NCBI RefSeq assembly: GCF_003073045.1
Contig: NC_037590.1
Coordinates: 12,982,311-13,046,310, forward strand
DNA length: 64,000 nt
From: Pomacea canaliculata
Taxonomy: Eukaryota > Mollusca > Gastropoda > Architaenioglossa > Ampullariidae
Direction: 5' to 3'
Part shown: piece by piece, positions 43,301 through 56,467 of the stretch
How positions within the stretch are numbered: the first letter of the stretch is position 1
How the letters are laid out: each line of letters begins with the position of its first letter
The notes under the pieces: model-generated
The model's database searches: none
What the model saw: only the letters and a program-made list of their open reading frames with translations
What the model was told of the DNA's origin: nothing
Made by a program: the position numbers and the translations under genes

Positions 43301-43671
43301 ACGTCCACCTTGAGGTTTGTGCTTGCCTCCGCTTACATCCTTGTGAACTTGCGTTTACGGGTTGCTTTTGTGATCAACATTTATTTTTCCTATAAGACTT
43401 CATCACTCTTCCACTTAATATAGTGAAATCTGAATGTTAGCTTGATGTAACAAAATGGCTGTATATTTTTATAAAGCAAACTCTCCCTTTCTGTTTTTGT
43501 TTTGATTTAAACCATCCGACTTTTCGATTTGCAGAATGTCAGGATGCTGACAAGAGGTGTCACGACAGTGGGTCCTACTTCCCTGTAGAAACCAACGGTA
43601 GGCGCCTGAACTGCACGTGCTTTGTTCACGAGGGTTTCTTGGGTTCAACCTACTCCTGTCCTCTACAGTAG
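39344..43671 (+). CDS. Array copy D: intact secreted modular cysteine-rich protein, 285 aa
   Basis: Seven coding exons: 39344-39458, 39853-39969, 40916-41029, 41278-41412, 41711-41824, 42815-42940 and 43535-43671. They total 858 nt, open throughout, with every intron in phase 1. Exon 1 is the signal peptide (MTTSTLSSLLVGLLAVV...) plus a charged linker ending REARA. Exon 2 (DCHVDGRFIPDG) has three cysteines. Exons 3 (GCYRNGQC), 5 (GCHLGEVC) and 6 (GCPLSGEC) fit C-x5-C-x10-C-x4-C. Exon 4 (GCLAYDGLTC) fits C-x7-C-x10-C-x4-C. Exon 7 (QCQDADKRC) has a different pattern with NCTC and a C-terminal SYSCPLQ. N-glycosylation sites are HNFT, NTT, NHT and NCT. Copy A is the closest relative. An extracellular, disulfide-rich role is inferred; the last module is loosely reminiscent of a von Willebrand C-type domain but I cannot confirm that. 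No known family name is assigned. Confidence 0.9.
40233..40321. repeat. (AAT)n microsatellite in intron 2 of copy D
   Basis: About 29 perfect trinucleotide units. The homologous place in copy A intron 2 (around 18435-18480) has no such expansion. Confidence 0.95.
41985..42430. mobile_element. Probable repeat insertion in intron 5 of copy D
   Basis: Intron 5 of A and D align up to about ACTGCCAACATTTTAGGA and again from about CTTCTCTGTATGTCGCAATT. D has about 450 extra bases between. The insert contains GTTTTCAGAGATGGTGTGAATG, GACTTCCACTGCTTAGCAGC and TGTGACTGTCTTTGTTGG. The element class is unknown; ends are approximate. Confidence 0.5.
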
Positions 43672-44122
43672 GATCCGTTTGTGAGTATAGCCTGGGTTGA
43701 TTTGCTGCAGCCTAATAGGTTGATGTCCATTAACTGTTCACGGTCTGATCATATTTTCCCATTTTTGATATGTAGCTTCAATTATACAGAGTCAAGCTTA
43801 TTCACAAACAGCTTCAGTGTAGTGAAATAGTGAAATACTTAATGCTGAACAGTTTGACCACGGACGTGTATAGATGGACTGATGTCTAATGAACTGGATT
43901 GAAACTTTTGTCTGAATGGGATGAAGGAGAGCCGCTCGCCTTGATATGCCTGCCCGCAGAAGAAAAACAAAAAATATTTGCACATTTTATGTTCAGCAAT
44001 ATAATCTTCAGGCCAAGACTGAGTGTAGAATATTAAGCTATGCTCATCTACACCTGTCAGTATGCCAAAAAAGTTAGATGTAAATATTTAACTACGTCTT
44101 GACAAATTTTGTCAGTGTGCAG

Positions 44123-44390
44123 GAAGGATAACTGCTGGAAAACTTACAACCAGTGCTCCTAACAGGAGTAGCTTCCCTTGAATCGACACTTGCCTTGCGG
44201 AAAAGATAAAATTGACATTCGACAGTCATGGCCAGCCACCGAGTTTTAAATGACCATAGGCGCCATTTGTCCACATTGATTTTATGCACACATTGTAGGC
44301 GAAAAAAAGCTAAAACCTTTTTTTCTTCTTTGTTTTAATCTCTAACGTATGATAAATTATATTGTGCATTAAAATGCCAGCAGACAGCTT
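44123..44390 (+). other. Copy D 3'UTR exon, 5' end shortened
   Basis: The acceptor TGTGCAG leads straight into GAAGGATAACTGCTGG. The roughly 26 bases that open this exon in A and B (GCTGCATTTACAATG...) are absent. ATTAAA at 44368-44373 takes the place of the canonical polyadenylation signal. The exon-7-skipping C-terminus possible in A and B is therefore lost in D. Confidence 0.5.
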
Positions 44391-44462
44391 CAACTGGTGT
44401 TTAATGATTCTACCTCTCTCTCTACCCCTTTCTCTCCATCTCTCTTCTCCCCATTTTTTCTT

Positions 44463-44530
44463 TCACCCTCTCTCTCTCTCTCTCTCGCACACACACACAC
44501 CACACACACACACGCACGCACACACACTCC
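44463..44530. repeat. (TC)n and (CA)n low-complexity tract after copy D
   Basis: Runs of CTCTCTCT followed by CACACACA with CGCA interruptions. Open frames through it, on both strands, are repeat-derived. Confidence 0.85.
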
Positions 44531-44671
44531 TCTTTCCACCTTCCTCATCTTCCTACTTGTTTTGTTCGCTTGTGTTCCTTTCTTCCATTTTATCACTTTT
44601 TGTTTTCTTTTTTTTTTTAAATTTAGTTTAAAGATTCCTTAGTGATGGACAATCTACTTTTCTTATAGATA

Positions 44672-44792
44672 TAGTAAAAAGTAAAGGTAAAGGTCGTCCC
44701 CTAACCATTTGTAGGTCGATGGGGGGGGGGGGCACTAAAGACCCCACTTTTTGCGAGGCCAGCTTTCCCTCGCTACCATACAGTTCCCAAAC
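44672..44792 (-). mobile_element. Truncated SINE relative (3' part)
   Basis: AGTAAAGGTAAAGGTCGTCC, then CCTAACCA..., then GCGAGGCCAGC match the 3' part of the tRNA-headed element at 56995-57262. The tRNA-like head is absent, so the copy is 5'-truncated. A G12 run interrupts it. Confidence 0.55.
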
Positions 44793-45408
44793 CTCTATTC
44801 ACTAGAGGACGTTTACTGTGTCACACGGGTACTGAACCGGCATTACTGTAACAATGTGGCGATCCACTTAAAGGGAAATAAAGATAACAAGAGAAGCTAC
44901 TGCGTCGGTTCTGTTTATAAAGTACTCATGAGATTGCCTCCCTTACCCATATTTGTCTCTTGGCTGAAATCCGCAGGAGTGTGGTGTCGCCAAGAGAGAC
45001 ATTTACCAAAAGTTAAACTGAGATATGCTTTAAGTATACTGTGAATTTCATTCATAGAAATATGATTTACATTAATGAACAAAATCTGAAGTAAATCACA
45101 AAATAAGGAAGACAGTACATAACTCTCTAGTTCGCTACACACCTCATGACCGCGGGGTGACCTCAACACTAGGGACAGCCAGTTGAAGTCACAGTTCACA
45201 AAACAGAAATGTTAGCAACAGCTAAGAAACACTGTTCGAAATGGAAGCTCAAACACCAAGTGTGTGTTATTGCAATGATTGATTCTCTGGTATTTTTCAG
45301 TGTGAAAGAAACCATCATTGTAACATTAAAGCTCTTTTTTGTTTTGTAAAAGAAAATCTCTAAGTTCATGACCGAAACTTTTGGCTTGGATAAAGAGGTG
45401 CGGCGGCG

Positions 45409-45561
45409 ACCTGGGGCCAGGTGCGCAATGGGTCGCTAGGCATTCTCTGAACGCCCAACAGGAATCTGTCCGCTAAACTGTTATTTTATTAACAATCAGG
45501 ATGACTGCGTAGCGTCAAGGACCCAGTCATCCTAGCAACGTGTTATGCACCTGGGCCCTAG
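45409..45561. mobile_element. MITE-like imperfect inverted repeat
   Basis: The left end reads CTGGGGCCAGGTGCGCAA and the right end, reverse-complemented, CTAGGGCCCAGGTGCATAA. Both are followed by GCTAGG-containing sequence. Total length is about 150 bp with no coding capacity, as expected of a non-autonomous DNA transposon or a foldback. No target-site duplication was confirmed. Confidence 0.45.
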
Positions 45562-48185
45562 TGATACACCAACTGATGTAGAGACTAAATTGTGTCAAGT
45601 CTACGACTAGAATAATTTTAGCTGTCCTTTATATTAGTAAAATATGTAATTGAGGAGTGGCTTTCTTGTGATAGCCACAAATGTAAACACTATCTTTCTG
45701 ACAACTAGACAGCTGGTAAAAAACAGTATTGTTATAGTTCTACTGTAAAGCAGTGAAGATTAAAAAAAAATACAACTGTAAAGTACCGAGAGTTTTCTGG
45801 GACACATAATGACCGACTACATCAAAGATTTTAAAAATCTGGTTAAGAATTCAATTGAAACGAAAGCATACTTTGTCGCACCTGGTGAAGATTGACGATG
45901 CCCCTCATAACAACGGGAGTTAAGACTTTATCTCTGGAAGTGTGGTACCATCATCACATTGTCGTTTGAGCTCAACCACCCGACATAATGAAGCCATGGC
46001 TTTTGAAAGCAGAGCCTCCTTTGCGTTGCATTCTGGGTATGCTCGGAATTTCGTGTTCAGAAAGCATCTGCCCTGTGTGATCTTCACCTTCAGTCACGTA
46101 ATCGCTGAGCAATCAGTCCTCACACACACTAACCACACAAAATGTAATCTTTTATATCCTCCACTTTTCATGTTTGAGTGTCTCACTTGTCATTTTTAAT
46201 ATGGCCTTACACAGAGAGCAGTGAGACCGACATAATTTCATAAGTCTGCTTTTTTGATAAAAAAAGGAAAAGACAGCTCGAACAATTTAGCTCTTGGGAA
46301 ATAGATGGAGAAATAAAGCTCTGCTACAAAAGAGGAACCTGAGGTGGATTAGCTTCCCTGATCTCCCAGCAGGGACGGAGGGAAGAGCATAATGCAGGGA
46401 CATCTTGCCTGATAATAACGCCTGCTGGTTTCATTAACTGGTAATAATGCTTAGCAACAAGCGCCGGATGAAAATATTCTCATTCTATTTTCGAACCCGG
46501 ATAAAATGGAGGTTTTCAAGATGGCGTCTTGTGAAACTGAGCATGCTTCTCTTACGATTTTAATTTTTAATTTTTGCTTTAATTTCAGTTTGTTTGTTTG
46601 TTTTTTTATCTTTTTTCTTTTTTCTTTCTTTTATTTTATTTATTTTATTTTTTTTATCCATTCTCGTTCGTTAGCACGTCTTTATTTCCCTTTTCTTTCT
46701 TTTGTTGCTTATTTTTCCTCAGAGGGAAAGAATGATCCCTTCTATACCAGCAGAAGTCAGACAAATTCAGATCAGGCTTTGATGTTGACGGCTACCGACT
46801 GTACGGAGGTGGTGGAATTTCTTCTTTTCTTTCTTTCTTTTTCAATGGCTATCGTTGATCGTTTTAACCATCAATGTCATGAAAAATAAGAGGAACAGCG
46901 GGAATATTCATTTAACTTACTCCCTCAACCACACTAACGGTATTAAATACATTTATTACAACAATACCGATGTGGTATTAAGGTGAAGAGTATCGGAGCC
47001 AAGATCCGCATCTATTACAATCTATTACATACATCAATGTTATTAAATACAGCTATTACAACTATACACCAAACTGGTGTGTGTGAGAGAGAGAGATTTG
47101 CAACTGTGTTTCTTGTAAAAACTCTTGCTTTAAAAAATCTTTTAAATAAAAATAAATCCAGTTTACGAAGTCAGCTGGTTATGTGTTCTTCACTCGTCAT
47201 TGCGCTTTCATGCACTAGCAATCAAAACTCCAACACTTAGCCGCAAACATAAGGTGCATGGCTTGATAGCTTTATTATTATTATTATTTTGCTTTGTGCT
47301 TTATATGTATCTGGACAAACAGAAATAAAGATGTTGAAGTCCTGCGTCACTCACACCTCACACCCTGCTGGTGCTCCCCGCCGCACGCGCGCACCTCGCT
47401 ACCTGTGAAAGATCACTCAGACATGACGGCGCTCCTTTGGTGTCGAGGCCCACCTGACCATCTGTCGGCCACGCGACGTAGGGAGCGCGTGCTACGGCGT
47501 GAATGGCCATTCTCCATCCTGCCTCAGACCGTCCATCGTTCACTGGGGACAATGGTCTGCGAGAACTAGCCCTGTAATCAGCATATCTCTCTTTCTTTCT
47601 TTCCCTGTCTCCCTTCTTTCTCTCTTCCCCCCTCCCACCCAGTCCCTTGTCATTGTTTGTCTTTGTCAGCGTCGCTACATTTGTACTTTCTCATTAATTG
47701 CGGTTTTTCGCAAAATCATTATGTTAAGCTCGTCATAGTTTCGACTATGAGATTAATCCAGACCTTCAAAGGTAACAGCCATAAAATATTTTTGCTGCTT
47801 TCATTTTTTAACGTGTTTGCCCTTTTGAGTTTTCCTTCGAACATTTGTGCATCCTTTCATTGGAGCACACTCAAGTCTTCCTTCACTAATTATCTATGAT
47901 CAACAGCAGATAACAAGCTGCCATGCTGTCAGGTTGAATGTCCGCCCCGGACAATAAAAACAGAACAGTTTCTAATTCTGAAAATAGCATACGGGTATGA
48001 ATACAACAAACAGGCTTTTGCTTCCTAACTTTACTCAACCCAACAATGTACACAACCAATGGACGAAAAGAAAACATAAAGATAAGATAAAAATGAACGG
48101 ACGAAAGCTACGATATGTATGTGGTGGTGGTGGTGGTGGTTGGGGGGAATATGGGAGAGAAAGAGACAGACTCTATTAACATTTT

Positions 48186-48315
48186 GTCATTAAAAAACAA
48201 ACAAACAAACAAACAACCCCTCCCAAAAAACAAAAACCAAAAAAAAAACAAAAAAAAACAAAAAAAAAAAAAAACAAAAAAAAACAAACAACACAAACAA
48301 AACAAAACAAAACAG
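48186..48315. repeat. A/C-rich low-complexity tract
   Basis: Runs of AAAC and AAAAC units mixed with poly-A. It produces lysine-rich and phenylalanine-rich open frames on the two strands that are not genes. Confidence 0.85.
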
Positions 48316-50107
48316 AACGGCAGAAAAGAAAGAAAGAACTCTAGAACGAAAAACAAAAGCAGTCGCTTCTAGTAAACAGATGCCATATATAGAGAAAGCT
48401 GAAAAGGCGTTCTGAACCCCAGGAAAGGAAGTTGCGATAGAGGAAATTAATTTCTCTTCTTCTTTACTTAATGATATTTTAAGTAGGGGTGAAGAGGTAA
48501 ACAGTTTACGGACGAACTAGTAAAAGAAAGAAAGACAAATAGATGTTAGTCGGATGCTGCCCCAGCCCAGTCTCCATGTTCACACACACACAGGGCACGC
48601 GCTGCGGTAGACAAGGAATGCGGCACGCGCCCCAGACCGTGCGGTCATCATCCTGTCGCCGTCGACGTTAAGCATTATGCAAGCATCAGTGGACAAGTTG
48701 TTGCGGAGGGTGGTGATGGAGGTAACAGGCTGTCCACAGGTTACCTGCCCCTTGTCAACCGTCAGTCTGCGCGGTCCGCACGCGTCCTTAGCCAGCCAAT
48801 CACAAGCTCGCGTTACACACAGACTCGGGCTTTTGTTTTGGGGCCACGTCGTCCTCCTCGTCCTCTTACTTTGACAGTCCACTGGATATCCTTCAATATT
48901 CCGAAATGTGTTCAGCATTTTGCACTAACGCGCGTTTTCTTTTGAAGCACTGAAAGGGAATATGACTAGGGTTTCTTTGTGAAAGATTGCTTCAAAGATT
49001 GATGATACTTGTAGTCTCACTCGTGGCTTATTAAACTGATCGTATAATTTCGTAAAACCTACTTATCTCTCCAAAAAAAGTATCTTGTCCCACAAAGTGT
49101 TTGGTGTAAAGCCCACACAAACATAAGGTTCGCGAAACACACACACACAAATACACAGATTGGAGAAAAGCGGAGTAACCCGGAGAAAGCCACCGACGGT
49201 CAGCCTACGACAAGTGTCATATCCCAAGAGAAGAATGTCGGAGCCAAGATCCGAACTCCCGACACTCTAGTTTTACTGTCATGGTGACATGTAGTAAACA
49301 GCTGTGTATTGAATGAAGGATCAGAAGTTGATTAAACAATATTGAATCCAACCGAAATGATAATGATGAAAAAAAGGATGATACATAAATTGCCCTTAAA
49401 TTTCATATTCTTTAAGTACATTATTATTCCTGATCATGCGAATGAAGTTTGTCATTTCTTTCACCTTCGGCTTCCTTAAAGAAGATGTCCACAGAAGTGT
49501 TGGGTGATGTCTGCTGGTGGCAGAAGCCCTCGCTCGGTGCTAGGATCGTCTTCACATGCTGCATGTACCTTGTCGTCCTTCTCGTTAAGATTACGGAAAA
49601 CTCTGAAAATTCGAGGTGCCTGCTTCTCTCCCCTGACAGCGTGAGTGAGGGAGCCACCGCATCCTCCAGACTACAAAGCCGTCATTCTCGTGGCCAAAGA
49701 AGTCAGGTTGACATAGAAACAACATTGTTGATGATCGATGATGGATGAGTGGCAGAGGTAACCCTTGCAGTCCATGGTCCTCCACGTCTTCAAATAGGAT
49801 TCTGTCATATAAAGTGTTTGTGTGGAAATAAACAATTGTATTCAAACGTTTGGGTAGGGGAAGAAATAATTTACTTGCGGGTAATAGGAAACATTTACTT
49901 TCTAACTTAACTATTTAGACATCGTGTGCACGTACTTACGCATGCGCGCACCGACACACACAAAGGGTAGGTGGATAAAGGCGGAGGAAGGTGGCATAAG
50001 TACAGAAGAAAAACTGAGATGGACAGACAGGACAGCCAGAAATAGGCGATTAGAAGGGATTTAAGGTTTTACTTCAGTTACCCTCTTTTTCATCCCCCTC
50101 CCCCATT

Positions 50108-50165
50108 TTTTTTTTTTGTTTTGTTTTGTTTTGTTTTGTTTTGTTTGTTTTTTTGTTGTTGTTTT
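50108..50165. repeat. (TTTTG)n tract
   Basis: Poly-T followed by several TTTTG units. Confidence 0.85.
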
Positions 50166-53100
50166 ATTCGCCTCCCTTACTTTCCGAACGTCTTAACTCC
50201 CTTTGAATGATTCCATAACCATCTTTTTACTATTTGAGTTAAGCGAGACCATGTCATTGCAGTATTTTCCTTTCTGCATGTCAAATCCGTAGGTAAGACT
50301 TAGTAAGCGACTGCATAAAAGTTTCATTTCCTCATCCATTCACAAAGTCGCCAGCAGTCCTGATGACATCTATGAACGGGTATGTTTGGGCAACCGATAC
50401 CCAACGTCCACGCAGCCCACCCCAGGAGGTGAAAAGTCACATCGGGTGTTCAAGCAGCGACCATACTGTGCGACTTTGTCGGATTACCCCAGTTGGTGTC
50501 TGTAATCTTCGGGTTGTAAAACACACATTATCGACGGTCGACGTTGGGTATCTTTAGTCATCTAGCGACGAGAGCGAGACCAAGCGCCAGTGTGTCAGAC
50601 TGCTTTCTACGCTTTCTAATCCTCCGAATCGTGCCGGAGATTTACCTCCCTTTATCTGTTGGCAGTATTGGCCACCCGACCGGAGGAGAACAGTTTTTTA
50701 ATGTCTCACCTGCCTGCACATGTGATATAGTTCAGCAGGAAGACATCAACTTTTCAGTCACTCAGCCTCTGTAACATCAGCCGCGACATGGCGGCAGCAT
50801 TTCTCTACCTGCTTCCTCTGTAAGATGAACTTTGATGTACTGCAGCAGCAGCAACCATATACCCTTGGAGTAAGTATACCAAACCTCTGCCGCCTTCCTT
50901 TAATCTTTTCTGTCGGCGTTGGTGGGTGATCACATGGTTTATTGCAAGTGACCAGTCAGCTGCTGATCTCAGTCTCACCTGCTTCTTTGTCATTTTATTG
51001 AGACTCGAACAGTTGGTCAGACTGTTCCGAGGGTGGCCAGGGGAAGGTGGGGTTGGTGGAGGAGGGAGGAAGGGTCGAATGTCACGGTGACTGCCAGTCC
51101 TTTTCTTTCTCCTCTCTTCCGTCCAGGGACAGAACTTCTTTTATGGGGGAGTAAACACTAATGATCTGTTTGCGATGAGAAGAGGATCCCATCTTAGTGG
51201 AGTTTTCAGATTAAGATCATCTTTGGTTTGTGTTCACTTGCTGGTGTGTCTTGGGAGTGGTCCGTCCTGTCTACGCTGTCATCCGAAGATTGATTTCTCC
51301 GTTAGGTATGAGGGTCAAGGAAGTGTCTGACCTTTTCATTCTTTCTTTCTATCCATTGTGCTTGCTTACGTGCTTTCTTTTTTCCTTACATTTCAGCATC
51401 GTTCAGCTCTCTTTTCCATATCTTAATCTATCAAATTTACTGCAGTGAATGTTTTTACTAACTGTATTAAATTCACAATAAAATCATTACAAAGCAAGTA
51501 CATACTTTAAGACATAAAGGAAAATAAGATGAAAATGTGTTCAATTTGATATAGAAATGAAACACAGTAAAAAAAAAACTTGGAAATTGTAGTAAAATTG
51601 GAAAAACTTGGAAATTGTAGTAAAGCAATATTTAGCTATCAAGAAAGATAAATTTCATGTGTATTTTTTTCAAATTTATTTACTAAAAATAGGCACACAA
51701 CCCTGACATCAGTTAGCAAACTACATTTTCTGTTGCCTGGAGAAATCAGTCCATTAGTCTTCACTCTGTGCACGATGAAAGGTTGGGTTGGTAAAAAATC
51801 AGAAGTTAAGGGGTACAGCCATACCCAGGTATCAATCAATGCAACACCCGTGTCTGGCCTACCCGGCTTTCTTCGGAAAGAGTGGGGAGGAAGGGGTGGC
51901 GCTGGACAGAGAAGACAGCCGGAAAAAAAAATTGCGAGCGAAGAAAGAAAAAAAAAAAGAGGAAGAAAGGGAATTGGATGGAAGCGGGGAGAAGTCCCAC
52001 GTGCCGAACAAAAGATGAAAAACAGTCAGCGCCCTCTGTGCTGGTGGTGGGCGGGAGGACGGCAAGCTGGCCGGCGGTCAAGGTGCTGACAGGTCACACT
52101 GACACAGCGCCCTTTGACCTTATCTATCTATCTGCTGTTCTTAGGCAGAACTCGAATATGACATTTAAATCATCACCTGACAGGAACCTCTCATGAATGA
52201 GGTCAGTTCAGGTGAATTTGTTTGTCTAGATTCTTTTTCTCTGTCCTTCTATTTACACCGAGCTTAGTCTGAAACACAGGGACTACATCTCCCGCTCTGT
52301 CAACTCTGACCCACCACGAACCGTTCATCGATGATTTCCATGGAAATGCTGTTGCTCCTTCCTTCCATTTAAAAGTACTCCTTTAAAGCAAATTAATGAA
52401 ATGGATGCACAATGAAACCCTGTAGTCGGGTGTTAACCCTCCCATCGCCTCCTCCCGCGCTTCTCTGTAATCAGGGTTACACCGGGCCGCCTGGGCCGCA
52501 CCGACACCAGGGCATGACCCCTGGGCCACTACAACCCTAGGATGACGACCCGCAGAGCAGAGTTCACTTCCTTGTCAACTACTCTCCTCTTCTCTCTCTC
52601 TCGCGCACGCGCACACAAACAGATTAAAAATCTTTGAATAAACTAGAATAAGTAAAAGTTAAGTTTTTCCACATCTAGTTCTTAATATAAAAAAAAACCA
52701 AAAACCATATATACTTCAGGGAATGTTTATTTGAGTAAAGAGAGATAACTCCAGGCTGCAGTCCGGTGCTCAAGCCTCATTACTGCTTCAGTTCGTGAGG
52801 TGAATGGAGGGAAGAGAAATGACCGTTTGTTACTAAATTCCTGCATTCAAGCGAGGACTGAGGTCAAGGGATGGCTTCGCTCGTGCGTGTCATGGCCACT
52901 CAGTCGCCAGTGGAGTTACACCCCCTTTCCTCCTTTGTTGCTGCTTCTCTCCCTTTCTCCACGCATCTCTATTATCCCGCTCTTGCCAGGCCCCCTCTCC
53001 GAGCCTCCTGCTGTTCCCGGTGCTCTCCCTTCCTTTGTAAGACTGGACGTAACCGGCGCGTGCCCTCCCGTAGGGTGGGGGTGGTGGTGGGATGGGAGGA

Positions 53101-53615
53101 TAGAGACGTACCCCAACAACCGCCATTCCTTTCCTCACACACCCACTCACCCAAAACCGCAAGATCACAATGCACGTGTAACAAAAGCGCGCGCACCCTG
53201 GACCGTGCAGGTAACGAGGGCGCGTGGTTAGTGGGTTGGGCGGGGGAAGGTGAGGGGTGAGGGGTGAGGGGAAGAGTGACCAATGGCAGCGCTGAGTGGC
53301 CGGACACTGGACCTCAAAAGTAATTAGAGGTCGTGCTTCTTATCTCTCGTTGTTCCTGGCATCAACATCAACGATGTGAGGAGGGAGAAGATTGCCTGTT
53401 TCCGTGGAGACGGTCAGCGTCACTGTTACTGTGATTATTACAATTTCTAACTACTGTCAGTAGCTTTGTTCTACTATAATTTGATTTCTTCCTCTTATTT
53501 TTTTTTTTTTTTACTCCTTTCAATATTTGTTAACTACTTTCGTGTTAACCTAACTAGAGCACAACACAGACTAGCAACACTGTCATATCCCACAGAGAGA
53601 GAGAGATGGTGAGAG

Positions 53616-53660
<45 letters not shown>

Positions 53661-53661
53661 A
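53616..53661. repeat. (CTG)n microsatellite
   Basis: About 15 uninterrupted CTG units. On the minus strand it yields a poly-alanine run within an otherwise unsupported open frame. Confidence 0.92.
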
Positions 53662-56467
53662 GAGAGTTCTGTAGACATGCTATTGGACTGCAGCTCACCA
53701 CCACTTTGTAAATGAATAAACCGTTCCCTTACCTCAGCAATAACTGCTTGGATTCGTGTCCAAAACCATTTTTTCTTTTTTTTTTTTCTTCGTGTGTCGT
53801 CTGCTAAAAGTGTTGACGGAAAGGTGTTCCTTGTGACGCCGTTGATAGGTTTTACAGAGACTATGTCGCCCCCCTTTTGAACCCAAGACCGGAACCACAC
53901 AGCGAATCCCTTTGAGGTAAGCCACGGCCCTGTGCGCGCTAACCAAGCTTGAAGCCATCGGGTACCGGCGGCGGGTGGTGAAGAGGTGAGGGACAAAGGC
54001 CTGTCGTTAGGAGAAGCCCACAGTGAGCGCTGCCAATGCTGGTCCCCACCGCTAATTGTTCCTTTTTTGTGGTTAAAGCTTTTGTCTTGGACCTGCCGGT
54101 CGCCAAGAGCCGGGGCCAAGATTTGTCTAGGGGTCCCGAAACCACTTTAGTCCACAGCACACGAGGAGGAAGGGTGGATAACGGGAGGAGCAGGAGAGGA
54201 GGGGGATCTGGCTATTAAATTTAAATTTTCTTTTTGGGAGGCTTTTCTCTCATCACATCGCTTGAACTGCGAAGCCACCTCGTAGGATAGAGTGCTTAGA
54301 GGAGGTAATGGTCGTCCAGGGCCAGATGGGAATCCAGCTCTTTACATTCTGGTCTTGCAGGCCTGTCAGGCAGTGCATCTGCATGTGTGTGTGTGAGAGA
54401 GATAGAGAGTGACAGAACGATATTCTGAATCTACGAATGAGTAAAGGGGATATCGAACACAGATACATTCTTCACATCATAACTAGCTTCCAACTGACTT
54501 GTTTTCAAGAAAGCCACCTGGACTGATCACGTGACCGGGGTTTGTGGTGAGATAGTGCTGGAAGAATAATGTTAAGATGAGGAATACCACGCTCAACTTA
54601 AATAATGTAAAGTAGCGTTCATGTCCATATCAGCTCCAACTCTGACGCTGAATTCTTGACTCAGTGAACCTTACTATAAGATTACCTGTAATTTTTGGTG
54701 ACGAACCAGTTACTCACCGCACGTGCACTGCGATTTCTCTCCTCTGCGCCGACCGCGACCTTTAACCTTCCCGGTTTGCAGTTGGGAGGGAAAGATAACT
54801 CGCGTCATTGTTGCGCGCCATTACCCCCCGACAACAGCACAATCACTTTGGGGTAGCCTACCTCGACAACGGGTGCACGGGACGCTCGGGATGGCCGGGT
54901 GCTGCTGCCTACATCAGACTCCCACGTGGAGTCGTGTCGCCAACACGAAGCATCTGCGAGGGCGGAAGATCCTGGAGTGTCTTGGCTTTATGCCTCCAGG
55001 CGTCTGATTTATTCTCCCCGGCCTTCACTCATGGCTAATTAACTACGGCCGTTGTCAGGGTCCATTTGACACTGCATTTTGAAAACCAAACATTAACATT
55101 TGCTGGAAAAGACACTTAAAAGTGTGAATTGATGGCCATAGAGCTGTGTTAACAGTATTTTTTTTTCATTGGGTTTGTATCATACCATAACTACTTTGTG
55201 GATAGATCTTGATACATATATATAAAACCTTCTCATCTCCATCTAACGCTTCCCTCCCTTCTCTCACCTGCACAAAGACACATTTGTGTATGCTAAATAA
55301 GCTATACAGACAGCCGCACCTATCTAAGGAATTATGCCAGTAAATAACCTAAGACCGTTACCACACCAACGGCTTAATACTACAAATTAAAAACATCTCC
55401 TCTGAAGATTTGTTTATTTACGTGGATTAAAATATGTAAACAATGTGTCTTACACTATATGATGTGCTAGAACAACGTGTCGCCCATCTCTCACCCGTAA
55501 CACCCAGCCACCCAGCTTCATACAGTCGAGTCCACGCCTCGCCCTCAGGGTCAGCTGCACTGGACATCCCCTGAAGAGGACAGACCACAAGTACCCTGCA
55601 CCCTGCTCACGCCGCTTTTGTCTCCACGACAGGCGGAAGGCGGGAGGAGCTGTGGTAGGTGTTTGTTCAGAACACTACATCGCTATCCACCCACACCCCG
55701 CTTCTCCTCGGGCGTCCGCCACCCGACCTACTGTTTATCCACCCGCGCTTGGAGTGTCTCCGAAAGCCCTTCATAGAGGTCATGGGTCACGCTTCCATGT
55801 TAGGAAAGGGCTGGCAAAAACACAACACGGGTGGCAGGCCGCTGCACCCGGACACAAATAATCGAACTGAAGGGGTGTGTGGGGCAGCTGATCCTACTGT
55901 CGCCCAGTGATCGATGTCGGTTTTGTGGAGGGGAAAGAGTTACGATCGGTGTCGCGCTGGTGACGCCAGCCCAATCGTGGCACGCGCGTGCCGTTTGTTT
56001 TTCCGCGCGTTTGCCAGGCGACCGTCGCGCGGCAGGTCGCGGCGTCTGCCACACACCGCAGCAGCGTCCCTCGCATCCGCCGACCAGATAGGAACGAAGA
56101 CCGTTGGGAAAAATACAGAATCACATCTCGTGACATCCTCCACCGCATGTGTACCTCCACATCCAGGTTCTGTCAGACCGACGGTGGGGCTGGAGGAGAG
56201 GAGAGTGATGCCGCCTTTATCGAGACGAGCGAATGGAGGTCCGCCCGAGGGCAGGTGTGAGGTTCGCCGTTAGTTTGTCAGTCTTGTGTCGTCGACTCGT
56301 TGCCTGGTGCCGGTTTATCGCCGCATTCCGAGGGTGCGATAAGCAGGTATACAGACGACACGAACGATGTCTGGAAGCAGATGTCACTGGTTTATCGATG
56401 TTTCGTGCATGTTGTACAGGGTCAGCCTGAGTCCTCGGGGTGTGTCTGTGTGCGTAGGTGGGTGTAT

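Larger units (their letters stand above)
44793..52860. other. Gene-poor DNA downstream of the array
   Basis: Apart from the MITE-like element, I see no exon I can support. The stretch contains low-complexity tracts at about 46560-46660 (T-rich), 48186-48315 (A/C-rich) and 50105-50165 (TTTTG repeats). A possible dispersed repeat tail lies around 49150-49280 (GGAGAAAGCCACCGACGGTC, CGGAGCCAAGATCCGAACTC), part of which recurs near 46993-47010 as CGGAGCCAAGATCCGCATC. The long open frames here are simple-sequence artefacts or isolated frames without similarity that I recognise. Confidence 0.5.

Noticed and set aside
46506-46889. Phenylalanine-rich 127-codon open frame that looks like a membrane protein
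   Set aside because: The hydrophobic part is a T-rich low-complexity tract; nothing outside it resembles a protein family.
47294-47569. 91-codon open frame with several Cys and Arg residues
   Set aside because: No signal peptide, domain or splice partner was found; likely chance in a GC-richer patch.
52800-53307. Several overlapping 67- to 143-codon open frames on both strands
   Set aside because: GC-rich, stop-poor DNA opens all frames at once; no codon pattern, splice context or domain favours one.
53583-54119. Minus-strand open frame of 178 codons with a poly-alanine tail
   Set aside because: The alanine run is the CTG microsatellite. The rest has a poly-lysine stretch from a T run and no recognisable domain; it may be repeat-derived, but I cannot show it.
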